DNA of 19,007 bases from CAYJXJ01 sp964374095 (GCA_964374095.1 CAYJXJ010000084.1:1-19007); one strand, 5' to 3'. Counted from the first letter of the stretch, positions 7,857 through 15,176 are shown. The notes: generated by a model not told the origin, from the letters alone. Program-made: numbers and translations.

Positions 7857-9304
7857 GGGGAGGCCCTCGCCGCGAGCATTTCCCGGGCCGCGTCGAAGGC
7901 GTCCTGGACCGTGGTCAGGCGCATGCAGAGGAAATGCCCCTCCGGGCAGGAGCGTCCGCCGTGGAGAGAACAAGGACGGCAGGACAAATCATGCTCGAGC
8001 ACGCGATGGCCGGGGCCATAGGGAAAAAATCCCAGCTCCCGGGTGGTCGGTCCGAAGATCGCCAGCGTGGGCACGCCCGCGGCCGCGGCCACGTGCATGG
8101 GGCCGGAGTCGTTGGTCACGAAGAGCGACAGCCGCGACATCAGGCCGCGCAGGTCGCCGAGGCTGCGCCCGGAGAGGTCCACGGCGCCGCAGCGGGAGGC
8201 CAGTTCGGCGCAGAGCAGCCTGTCGTTAGCGCCCCCGACGAGCACCACCTTGAATCCCTCGCCCCCCAGCCGGCGGCAAAGCTCCTCGTATCGCTCCGTC
8301 AGCCAGCGCTTCGTCGGCCAGGTGGAGCCCGGATGCACCCCCACCAGCCGGTCTCCGGAGCCCACCCCCGCCTCCGAAAGCAGACGCACGACTCCCGGGT
8401 CCGGGGCGGGGGAAGGCGGCGCCGGGACCCGTCCCGGCTGGTACTCCGGACTAAATGCCAAGAGCAAGGCCAGATTTCGCTCCAGGTCATGAAGCGTCCA
8501 CGTGAACGGCACCCGCCGCGTGAGAAGAAAGGCGCCCGCGCTGGAGGCAAAGCCGATGCGGTCGGGAATGCCGGCCCAGGTGGCGAGCAAGGCGCTGCGC
8601 AGGGAGCGGTGGGGGATGAGGGCCGCGTCGAACCCGCCCGCTCTCAAGCGGCGCGCCAGCCGCCAGGTGCCGATGATTCCGCCGTCTTCCCCGCGCTTGC
8701 GGTCGACGAGGACCTCCGACACTCCGGGCAAGCCCGCGAACACTTCTTTCGTCTTCTCCTGGGTCAAGACGCTCGTCCTGCCCTCCGGGAAAAGCCGTCT
8801 CAACTCCGCCAAGAGCGGCAGGGTGAGCAGGCAGTCTCCGAGGAATGCGGTCTGGATCACGAGCACCCGCCGCGGCCGGGGCCCGGCCGGTTCCGAGGGG
8901 CGGCAGTCGGTGGCCAGCACCCGGTCGTGGAGGGCGGGCACTCCCCAGGCGGCCATGGCCTCGAGGTAGCGCTCGACCGTATGCTTCTCCAGCACCGGCG
9001 AGCGCAGACCCAGGGCCACGAAGGCGCGCCGCGCCAGGGCGGCCTTCCGGTAGACCGAGACGTTTGCGATCCCCGCCAAGCGCCGGATAAGGAAGGAGCG
9101 CATGTTGCCGTGCAGATCGAGCAGATGGGTGAATCCCGCCGCCCGAATTCGCCCCAGGGCATCGCCCAGGCCGCGGTAGGCGATCACCTCATCAATTTCG
9201 GCCTGACCGGCCAGAGCCGCGGCGAAGCGGGGCTTCACGAGAAAGGAGATGCGGCAGTCCGGCCAGTGGGCCTTCAGGTTGCGCAGGACCGGCCCGGTCA
9301 GCAC
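7853..9304 (-). CDS. 'One-and-a-half' GT9 protein: N-terminal GT9 half-domain fused to a full GT9
   Basis: From the GTG at 9304 this is 483 aa. Residues 1 to about 135 match only the N-terminal (acceptor-side) domain of a heptosyltransferase: LTGPVLRNLKAHWP, FLVKPRF, then DLHGNMRSFLIRRL (63-76). The expected C-terminal donor domain is absent. At about residue 146 a complete second GT9 begins with RVLVIQTAFLGDCLLTLPLL and runs through VGVHPGSTWPTKRW and NDSGPMHVAAAAGVPTLAIF. It ends with a four-cysteine motif (residues 442-460, C-x2-C-x7-C-x6-C). The second unit should be a working ADP-heptose-type LPS transferase. GGGAG 5 nt before the GTG supports that start, yet conserved GT9 codons continue in frame upstream of it (see 9305-9346). 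The protein looks like the product of a deletion between two tandem GT9 genes. Specificity is unknown. Confidence 0.85.
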   Translation of the reverse strand: MLTGPVLRNLKAHWPDCRISFLVKPRFAAALAGQAEIDEVIAYRGLGDALGRIRAAGFTHLLDLHGNMRSFLIRRLAGIANVSVYRKAALARRAFVALGLRSPVLEKHTVERYLEAMAAWGVPALHDRVLATDCRPSEPAGPRPRRVLVIQTAFLGDCLLTLPLLAELRRLFPEGRTSVLTQEKTKEVFAGLPGVSEVLVDRKRGEDGGIIGTWRLARRLRAGGFDAALIPHRSLRSALLATWAGIPDRIGFASSAGAFLLTRRVPFTWTLHDLERNLALLLAFSPEYQPGRVPAPPSPAPDPGVVRLLSEAGVGSGDRLVGVHPGSTWPTKRWLTERYEELCRRLGGEGFKVVLVGGANDRLLCAELASRCGAVDLSGRSLGDLRGLMSRLSLFVTNDSGPMHVAAAAGVPTLAIFGPTTRELGFFPYGPGHRVLEHDLSCRPCSLHGGRSCPEGHFLCMRLTTVQDAFDAAREMLAARASP

Positions 9305-9346
9305 GACGTCTCCCAGTGAGGAGAGCCGGATGACCAGGATCCTAGG
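9305..9346 (-). other. In-frame conserved GT9 N-terminus without a canonical start codon
   Basis: Reading the GT9 frame upstream of the GTG at 9304 gives PRILVIRLSSLGDV, exactly the first strand and catalytic-Asp loop (LGD) of GT9 enzymes. It continues with no stop back to a TGA at 9403-9401. There is no ATG, GTG or TTG between that TGA and the GTG at 9304. Only rare possible starts exist (ATC 9340, CTG 9337, ATT 9388). Either translation begins at a rare codon, or the normal start was lost and the protein now begins at GTG 9304 without its LGD loop. The protein-level match is clear; which start is used is not. Confidence 0.6.
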
Positions 9347-9394
9347 GGCCGGAGGGCCGGCCGGCGAGGGCGGGGGCTGGGTCGGAATAGGCCG

Positions 9395-9403
9395 ATTATA
9401 TCA
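9395..9403 (-). promoter_or_regulatory. Extended -10 promoter for the LPS core cluster
   Basis: On the minus strand the sequence TGATATAAT is a perfect extended -10 element: TGn directly before TATAAT, with the hexamer at 9400-9395. No TTGACA-like -35 box lies at the right distance upstream, which is usual for extended -10 promoters. Initiation would be expected about seven bases downstream, near 9388. It lies in the longest gap of the minus-strand gene array, in AT-richer DNA, and points into the GT9-GT4-GT4-GT2 genes. Its position suggests a separate transcription unit for the core cluster. Confidence 0.55.
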
Positions 9404-9485
9404 TTTCCCTCGACGGAGGGGGGGCGCTGGGTTTGCGGGCGGAGTTGTAGCTCTCCACCTCGCCCTGATTCAAGGGCTGGATCAT
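9396..9485 (-). CDS. Possible 29-aa small ORF, in frame behind the amber stop of the TMTC-like gene
   Basis: The frame MIQPLNQGEVESYNSARK continues to PSAPPPSREMI and ends in TAA. Its codons follow the local G/C-ending usage until the last few. It is in the same frame as the gene ending at 9495: the amber TAG (9497-9495) is followed by three codons and then this ATG. So it can be a separate small protein, or the C-terminal tail of the upstream protein cut off by one amber codon. It has no good ribosome-binding site, which favours the tail reading. The end of the frame overlaps the extended -10 element. Confidence 0.35.
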   Translation of the reverse strand: MIQPLNQGEVESYNSARKPSAPPPSREMI

Positions 9486-9494
9486 GCGGTTACG

Positions 9495-10904
9495 CTATTT
9501 TTGCGTATAAGGGGCCGTCTCGGCGCCTCGCGGAGTTCCGGTAGGCATCTCCGACAGCGCCCGGCGGACCTCCGCGGTCCAGGCCGGATCGCCGCTGCGC
9601 AGGTCGACCGCCGCCTCCAGGTGCGGCCGCGCTCCGTCGAGCTCGCCGCGCCGCACCAGTTCGACGCCGAGGTTGAAGCGCGCCATCCAAAATTTCGGAT
9701 GTCCCTGCGCGGCCGCGCTCCAAAGCGTGAGGCCGTCGCGCCAGACCGCCAGTCTCTCACGGACCAGTCTCGCTTCGCCGGCCGCGAGCGCGGCGGCCAG
9801 AAGCCCGGCCCCCACCCAAAGGCGGGGAGCCAGGCCCGCCAACAGCTCGGCGACGGCTAAGGCCGCGGCCATCCCCGGGAGGTAGGCGTAGACGTCCTGC
9901 CCGTAGATCACGCCATCGGAGGAGGCCGCGAACGTGGGAAGATAACTCGCCACGGCGAAGAGCGCGCCACCGAGCCCCGCGGGCCAGCGTCGCCGGAAGG
10001 CCGCCAGAGCCGCGATGACGGCGAATAGGCCCACGAGCGCTGCCCATGATCCCCCGGAAACCAACGGATACACCGGAGCGGGCGGCCAGGGCCGCGGGAC
10101 TTGGGAGGCATAGGCGAACAAACCGCAAGCGGCATCCCCGGGAGCGGTCAGACCATGGAGAAGCCGGATCCCCTGGACTTGGGACTTGCCGGCGGCGTTG
10201 GCGAGGATTAGGGCGGCGGCGATGATGAGGAGCGGGGTCTTTTCCGTCCAGACCCGCCGGCGCGGGCGCTCAAACCACGACCACGGCCGCGGGGGAAGGC
10301 GCGCCAGGGGAACGATGTCGAAGAGGACGACCGCCGCCAGTAGGGCGACCGCGTTCCAGTGGGACAGGCCCGAAAGGAGGAAGAGCCCCGCCGCGGCCAT
10401 GGCCGCGCGCGGCCGCGGGCTTGCCCCGAGGTAGGCATGTAGGGCGAGCAGAAAAAAGCCGCCGGCCATCAAGTCCGGAATCTTGACGGCCCAGGCGACG
10501 GGAGCCGCCTGCAGGGGGTGCAGAGCCCAGAGCGCGGCCGCCGCGAAGGCCGCCGGTCCCGCCCGCGGCAGGCCGCGCAGTTCCAAGTAACGGCGGCACA
10601 GGCCCAGGAGCAGGGCCGCGTTGACGGCATGAAGGAGAACGCTCGCCAGATGGAAGGCCGCGGGGCGCGCTCCGAAGGCCGAAAGCAGTCCGGCATGGGC
10701 CAGCCGGCCGAGCGGGTAGTAGGTCGAGAGGTGCAGGGTCGTGCCCATCCAGGCCAACTCGGCGACGCCCAGGCGCTGCATCATGGGATTGGCGAGGAAG
10801 GCTTCCTCGTCGTCGAGGGGGCAAAACCCGTTCTCGAGCGCGGGCCAGAACGCCGCGGCCGCGGCGCCGGCCAGGACCAGGGGCAGGAGCAGGCGCCCTT
10901 TCAC
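9495..10904 (-). CDS. TMTC/PMT-like polytopic membrane glycosyltransferase (second of a tandem pair)
   Basis: A 469-aa membrane protein of the same family as the gene just upstream: the two share the order of segments and several motifs. Near the N-terminus is FCPLDDEEAFLANPM (Asp-Asp at 31-32, where the neighbour has WDD), then STYYPLGRLAHAGL and LWALHPLQAAPVAWAVKIPD. About ten hydrophobic segments follow, then TLWSAAAQGHP and one weak TPR-like repeat. The family resembles eukaryotic TMTC and bacterial PMT-type enzymes that use a lipid-linked sugar on the outer face of the membrane. The actual acceptor in bacteria is not settled. The start is GTG, overlapping the previous stop as GTGA. It is shorter than its neighbour, with most of the TPR tail missing, and its TAG stop is followed in frame by a coding-like tail. 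It may be a diverged or partly decayed copy. Confidence 0.8.
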   Translation of the reverse strand: MKGRLLLPLVLAGAAAAAFWPALENGFCPLDDEEAFLANPMMQRLGVAELAWMGTTLHLSTYYPLGRLAHAGLLSAFGARPAAFHLASVLLHAVNAALLLGLCRRYLELRGLPRAGPAAFAAAALWALHPLQAAPVAWAVKIPDLMAGGFFLLALHAYLGASPRPRAAMAAAGLFLLSGLSHWNAVALLAAVVLFDIVPLARLPPRPWSWFERPRRRVWTEKTPLLIIAAALILANAAGKSQVQGIRLLHGLTAPGDAACGLFAYASQVPRPWPPAPVYPLVSGGSWAALVGLFAVIAALAAFRRRWPAGLGGALFAVASYLPTFAASSDGVIYGQDVYAYLPGMAAALAVAELLAGLAPRLWVGAGLLAAALAAGEARLVRERLAVWRDGLTLWSAAAQGHPKFWMARFNLGVELVRRGELDGARPHLEAAVDLRSGDPAWTAEVRRALSEMPTGTPRGAETAPYTQK

Positions 10905-12673
10905 TTCGGCGGGGAGCCTTTCGGGCGGGAGAGCGCGGCGAGCCCCTCTTGGGCGCGGGCATGCCCGGGATCGCGGCGGAGGGCCTCCTCGAGTTCGAAG
11001 CGCGCCTCGCGGCGGCGTCCCGCCGCGGCCAGGGCGTGCCCGAAGTTGACGCGCGCCTCCACGAACCCCGGCGCGGCGCGAACGACCAGTTCGAGCTCGG
11101 CCACGGCCTCCGGAAGGCGACCGCTCTTGAACAGCGCCAGGCCGAGGTTGTGGCGGGCGCCCTCGGGCTGGGGATTGCCCGGGATCGCGTCGCGAAAATG
11201 CCGGATGGCCGCCTCGAAATCACCCGCCCCCGAAGCGGTCACGCCCCAATTGTTGTGGGTCATGGCGATCAGCGTGGAGAGCAGGTCGCGGTAGCTCGGC
11301 TCCAGCTCGCGCCCGCGAAGGTCCTCGAAGAATGCCAGGGCTTCGCGGAACCGGGAGGCGTGCAGGAAGGCGATCCCGAGGTTGGTGCGGATGAAGGCCG
11401 AGCGCTTATCCACGGCGAAGGCATGCGACCACAAAGTCACGCTGTCGGACCACACCCCGGCCTGCCGCCAGCTCAGCGCGCCCAACAGCGGCGCCGCGCA
11501 GGCGAGTGCCGCGGCCGCCGCGGCCCGGCGCGGGGACCTCCAGGCCCAGCGCAGCGCGGCGGCCGCGCCGAGGGCGAGGATCGCGGCGGGCAGGTAGGAG
11601 TAGCGGTCGGCGACGATCTGGCGGCCGGACTTGACCAGGCCCAAGGTGGGCAGGAGACTGACCAGGTACGCCGCCCACAACGCCGCGCCTCCGGGGGCCT
11701 CGCGCCGGCGCCGCCACAGCCACCCGCTCACGCCCACGACGAGCCCCGCGCCGAGGCCGACCAGCCACGGCCGCTGGACCAGGTAGGAATCGCCGTACCA
11801 AGGAGAAAGGCCGACAGGGAGCAGCGTCTTCCACGGGTAGAAGGCCACGCCGAAGAACGCCTGGGCGAGACGCGAGGCGGTGGGAGCGTCGGCCAATCCC
11901 ACCAAGGTTCGGCTGGCGCTCTGGGCCATGAAGCCGAGGATGACGACGCCGGAGGCGACCGCGGCAAAGGGGACCTTCTCGGCCCATATCCGACGCTCGC
12001 CCCAACCGGCCTCGCCGCCCCAACGCCGCAGGGGCCAAAAATCCAATATAACCAGCAGCAGGGGGAGGCTCGCGGCGCGCACATTGGCCGACATGGCGGC
12101 CATCCCCGCCAGCAACGGCCACCACAGCGATCCCGCGCCGGTCCGCCGGGACGCGAGGTAGAGGCGCGCGGCCAGAATCGCCAGAAAAGCCGACAGGAGC
12201 TCCCGGCGCTCCGTCGCCCAGGCCACGGCCTCGACGCGCAGCGGGTGGAGCGAGAACAGCAGCGCCGCGGCCACAGAGGCGAAGTCAATTGCCATGGAGC
12301 CGTCCCCGCCAACTTCCTGTGATTGTGTCAGGGTGGCGGGGGCGGGAAACGACAGCACCGCGCGGCACAGCCCGTAGACAAGCGCGGCATTGGCGCAATG
12401 CAGAAGCAGGTTGGTGAGATGATAGCCGAACGGGTTCTCGCCCCAGAGCAGGAAGTCGAGGCCGAAGGTCAGCCAGCTCAGGGGCTGATAATGCGAGTTG
12501 TGAAAGGTGGTGAACATCCAGACCAGTTGGGCCGGTCCGAGTCCCCGGTAATGCGGATTGTCGAGGAAGTTGGTCCGGTCGTCCCAGTTGACGAATTCTC
12601 CGCCGAGGGCGGGCAGGAAGGCCGCGAAGGTCCCGGCCGCCAGCGCCACGGGAATAAGCCGCCGGCCGTTCAA
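10901..12673 (-). CDS. TMTC/PMT-like membrane glycosyltransferase with TPR tail (first of a tandem pair)
   Basis: A 590-aa protein with a TTG start that overlaps the waaA stop as TTGA; AGGAGG lies 10 nt before the TTG, which supports it. FVNWDDRTNFLDNP holds the acidic pair (residues 31-32) expected in the first periplasmic loop, followed by FHNSHYQPLSWLTF and SLHPLRVEAVAWATERREL. These are typical of the bacterial TMTC-like group annotated as 'tetratricopeptide repeat protein' or putative O-mannosyltransferase. About ten membrane segments follow to about residue 420. From about residue 440 to the end is a run of TPR repeats (for example NNWGVTASGAGDFEAAIRHF and HNLGLALFKSGRLPEAV). The TPRs are probably periplasmic and may bind the acceptor protein. 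The sugar donor and acceptor are unknown. Confidence 0.85.
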   Translation of the reverse strand: MNGRRLIPVALAAGTFAAFLPALGGEFVNWDDRTNFLDNPHYRGLGPAQLVWMFTTFHNSHYQPLSWLTFGLDFLLWGENPFGYHLTNLLLHCANAALVYGLCRAVLSFPAPATLTQSQEVGGDGSMAIDFASVAAALLFSLHPLRVEAVAWATERRELLSAFLAILAARLYLASRRTGAGSLWWPLLAGMAAMSANVRAASLPLLLVILDFWPLRRWGGEAGWGERRIWAEKVPFAAVASGVVILGFMAQSASRTLVGLADAPTASRLAQAFFGVAFYPWKTLLPVGLSPWYGDSYLVQRPWLVGLGAGLVVGVSGWLWRRRREAPGGAALWAAYLVSLLPTLGLVKSGRQIVADRYSYLPAAILALGAAAALRWAWRSPRRAAAAAALACAAPLLGALSWRQAGVWSDSVTLWSHAFAVDKRSAFIRTNLGIAFLHASRFREALAFFEDLRGRELEPSYRDLLSTLIAMTHNNWGVTASGAGDFEAAIRHFRDAIPGNPQPEGARHNLGLALFKSGRLPEAVAELELVVRAAPGFVEARVNFGHALAAAGRRREARFELEEALRRDPGHARAQEGLAALSRPKGSPPK

Positions 12674-14613
12674 AATGTCAGCACCTCCTCCAGGCGCTTG
12701 AAGGTTTTTTCCGAAGCGCCTTGCAGACCGCGGACGGCTTGGGCGGCCATCTCGCCGAGCTGCCGGGCGCGGGACGGCTCGCCGCCCAGCTCATCGAGGC
12801 GCCGGGCCAATTCCGCGGCGTCTCGCACGAGAAGCCCTCCCCCGCAGGCTTCGAGCGCCGCGGCCCCTTCGCGCTGGGCTTGAATGTAAGGGCCGAAGAG
12901 GACCGGGCGGCCGTCGACCGCCGGCTCCAGGAGGTTATGTCCGCCGACGGGAACCAAGGTCCCGCCCACGAAGGAAATCGCCGCGCAGGCGTAGAACTCC
13001 CGGAGCAGGCCCATCTCCTCGAGGACCAGCACGTCCGTGCCACGCCGCGCCGACTTGGAGCCCACGGGCTTGAGCCCCGCCTCCACCGCGGCCTGAAGGC
13101 ACTCTCCCGCGCGTTCCGGATGCCTCGGCGCGATCGCGAGTTTCATGCCCGGACAGCGACGCCGGCCGTCCCGAAACGCCGCCAAAACCTGCTCCTCCTC
13201 GTCCCGGTGGGTGCTGCCGGCCACGAAGAGGGGGGAGGACTCCCAGCCGAGGGCGGCCAGGAGCCCCCGGGCCTGGCGCAGATCGGACGCGGGGTGGAGT
13301 GAATCGAATTTCATATTGCCGCAGACCGCGACGCGCTTCGGATCGACTCCCAGCGCTTCGAAACGCCGCGCGTCTTGCGAGGACTGAGCGGCGACGACGT
13401 CGAGGCGGCCGATGAACGGCGCCAAGAACGGCGTCGCCGCGCGGTAGGCGGCCCAGGATCGGTCGGATAGGCGGCCATTGGCCACGGCCACCGGCACGCC
13501 CGCCGACCAGGCGGCGTGGATCAGGGCCGGCCACAATTCGGTCTCGATGATGACGAGGGCGTAGGGGGAGAGGTGCCCCAGAACCCGCCGCACCGCGGGT
13601 CCGATATCGAGCGGCGCCAAGAAGGAGAGCTCCACACCCCGCAGCCTAGAAGCCCGCTCCCGGCCCTCGGCCGTCGAACAGGTCACGGCCACGGCGGGGG
13701 GATCATTCAGGGCCGCGACCCGCGCGATCAGGCTCTCCGCGGCGCCGACTTCCCCGACCGAGGCCGCGTGCAACCAGATGACGGGGCGCTGGCCCAGCGC
13801 GGAGGCCGCCATGCGCGGCGCGTCCCCCAGGCGTTGGCGCAGTTCCCCCGGGGCGCGGGCCAGAGCCTCGCCCCGGCCGGAAAAAATCAGCCGGACCGCC
13901 ACCAGCAATAACGCCAGCGGGGCCAGGGCCGCCCAGGCGGCCAGGAGGAGGCACACCCACGCGCGAGACGCGAACCCCGGCTCGCGGGCGGCCTCCTCCT
14001 CGGCGCGATCCGTGATCCGATTGAGCTCCTCTTGAAGCTCCCGGCATTTGGCCCGCAAGTCGTCGCCGGCGCGGACCCACACCGGACGGCCGTAGCGGAC
14101 CACGGCCCGGCCGAAGGGAAGCGGGACCTGGAATTGATCCCATGACTTCCTGAACACGAGTTTGCGCGTCATGGCATTGGCGATGGGCAGGAGGGGGATG
14201 CCGAGCTTTTTGGCGAGGTAAACCGCGCCGAGCTTGACCTCGCGGGCGGGGCCCTTGGGGCCGTCGGGCGTGATGCCGATGTCGAAGCCCTCCTTGACGG
14301 TTCTAAGCATATCGAGGACCGCGCCCTCGGCCCCGCGCGTCGAGGAGCCGCGGACGGCCCCGATGCGGGAGAGCGCCATGGCGCCCGCGATGACGTCGCC
14401 GTCCTGGGACCGGCTCACCATGATCTTGATGCCGTCGCCCCGGTGGCTGGTCGTGAAGAAGACCTGGCGTTGGTGCCAAAACGCGTAGATGAAGCGCTGG
14501 CCCCGCCGCCGCATCAGGGCGCGCCGTCCGCCGTTGAGGACCCTAAGAGTATTGGTCCATTTGACGAACGTCAAATACGAGTAAGCGAGGTAGGGGGCGA
14601 GGCGGCGGATCAA
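12670..14613 (-). CDS. waaA: Fusion of DUF374 acyltransferase with Kdo transferase WaaA
   Basis: A 647-aa two-domain protein. Residues 1 to about 212 are a DUF374 (COG2121-type, LPLAT superfamily) acyltransferase, with AFWHQRQVFF (44-53), RGSSTRGAEGAV (88-99) and ITPDGPKGP (114-122). A membrane segment at about 219-243 leads into a full GT30 Kdo transferase: WLHAASVGEVGA (catalytic Glu 288), IIETELWPALI (355-365), VANGRLSDRSW, and FVGGTLVPVGGHNLLEP (548-564). WaaA moves Kdo from CMP-Kdo onto lipid IVA at the inner membrane. DUF374 proteins are thought to acylate a lipid A precursor or related lipid. I place the start at TTG 14613, which overlaps the previous stop as TTGA. The frame is open for a further 200 codons upstream, but that stretch is antisense noise over the 187-aa gene. 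No stop or start codon separates the domains in a way that would suggest two proteins. Confidence 0.93.
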   Translation of the reverse strand: MIRRLAPYLAYSYLTFVKWTNTLRVLNGGRRALMRRRGQRFIYAFWHQRQVFFTTSHRGDGIKIMVSRSQDGDVIAGAMALSRIGAVRGSSTRGAEGAVLDMLRTVKEGFDIGITPDGPKGPAREVKLGAVYLAKKLGIPLLPIANAMTRKLVFRKSWDQFQVPLPFGRAVVRYGRPVWVRAGDDLRAKCRELQEELNRITDRAEEEAAREPGFASRAWVCLLLAAWAALAPLALLLVAVRLIFSGRGEALARAPGELRQRLGDAPRMAASALGQRPVIWLHAASVGEVGAAESLIARVAALNDPPAVAVTCSTAEGRERASRLRGVELSFLAPLDIGPAVRRVLGHLSPYALVIIETELWPALIHAAWSAGVPVAVANGRLSDRSWAAYRAATPFLAPFIGRLDVVAAQSSQDARRFEALGVDPKRVAVCGNMKFDSLHPASDLRQARGLLAALGWESSPLFVAGSTHRDEEEQVLAAFRDGRRRCPGMKLAIAPRHPERAGECLQAAVEAGLKPVGSKSARRGTDVLVLEEMGLLREFYACAAISFVGGTLVPVGGHNLLEPAVDGRPVLFGPYIQAQREGAAALEACGGGLLVRDAAELARRLDELGGEPSRARQLGEMAAQAVRGLQGASEKTFKRLEEVLTF

Positions 14614-15173
14614 CTCTTCCCGGACTTGCGGGACCGGGCCCGGACCACCCAGCTCACCGAGACCAGGCAGGAATCTTCCGGTTTGAGCCGCTCTCCGTCG
14701 CGAGAGACCCCGATCTTGCCCGCCTCCAGGCGGGCGAGGGCGGGGCCGAGGGCGTCGGCGCCCGAGAGGGGCGACAAGGGGGAGAGGTCGCAGTTCTCCT
14801 GCGCCGCCTCGCCCTCCAGGAGCGCCGTCGCAAACCGCAGCGCCGAGTCCAAGGCGCAGCGGCAGACAACGCTCCACAGGGGGAGACGATCCGGGCATGC
14901 CGCCGCCAGGGCCCGGCGCTTGGCCGCGGGGCCCTCCCCGAGCGTGGCCAAAACCAGCGAGAAGGCCAGTCCCGGCAGGGGAGAGAGCGTAGCTTCCGCC
15001 GCCTCGGCCCGCGGGAAAGTCTCGAAGAGCACGGCCGGGGCCATGCCGGCCGAGGCCTCGGCAATCGCCGCCTCGAGGGTCGCAATGGATTGGACCGGCA
15101 GTCCGGACTTGCGGGCGACCCGCGCGACCTCGCGGGCCTTGAGGTTGAGGCGGAAACCGCGAATCTTGCGCAT
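14610..15173 (-). CDS. Uncharacterised 187-aa protein, possibly MetH-activation-domain-like
   Basis: Not securely recognised. It is a soluble-looking 187-aa alpha/beta protein beginning MRKIRGFRLNLKAREVARVA and ending in a basic tail. By eye its order of elements recalls the S-adenosylmethionine-binding reactivation domain of cobalamin-dependent methionine synthase and its stand-alone relatives. These are an N-terminal 'EV-R' helix, FSLVLATLGEG (71-81), the ALDSALRFATALLEGEA helix (107-123), LSPLSP (130-135), then KIGV (153-156), LKPEDS (163-168) and a final strand VSVSWVV. The family's usual glycine-rich motif is degraded, so this is a weak structural guess. The gene starts 3 nt after secF and its stop overlaps the start of the acyltransferase-WaaA fusion as TTGA. 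It therefore belongs to the same message as Sec and LPS genes. The frame has strong G/C third-position bias, which supports it as real. Confidence 0.7.
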   Translation of the reverse strand: MRKIRGFRLNLKAREVARVARKSGLPVQSIATLEAAIAEASAGMAPAVLFETFPRAEAAEATLSPLPGLAFSLVLATLGEGPAAKRRALAAACPDRLPLWSVVCRCALDSALRFATALLEGEAAQENCDLSPLSPLSGADALGPALARLEAGKIGVSRDGERLKPEDSCLVSVSWVVRARSRKSGKS

Positions 15174-15176
15174 AGA

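Noticed and set aside
6151..8229. Very long plus-strand open frame over the GT4 and GT9 genes
   Set aside because: It is antisense to three genes with clear family motifs, its translation is Arg/Pro/Gly-rich with no recognisable motif, and G+C-rich DNA often keeps the opposite strand open.
7769..9319. Plus-strand open frame of over 500 codons over the GT9 fusion
   Set aside because: It is antisense to a gene with two sets of GT9 motifs and has no family features of its own.
9462..9507. Hairpins (TACGC/GCGTA at 9491-9507 and GCCCT/AGGGC at 9462-9477) as a terminator
   Set aside because: Stems are only 5 bp and no T-run follows on the minus strand.
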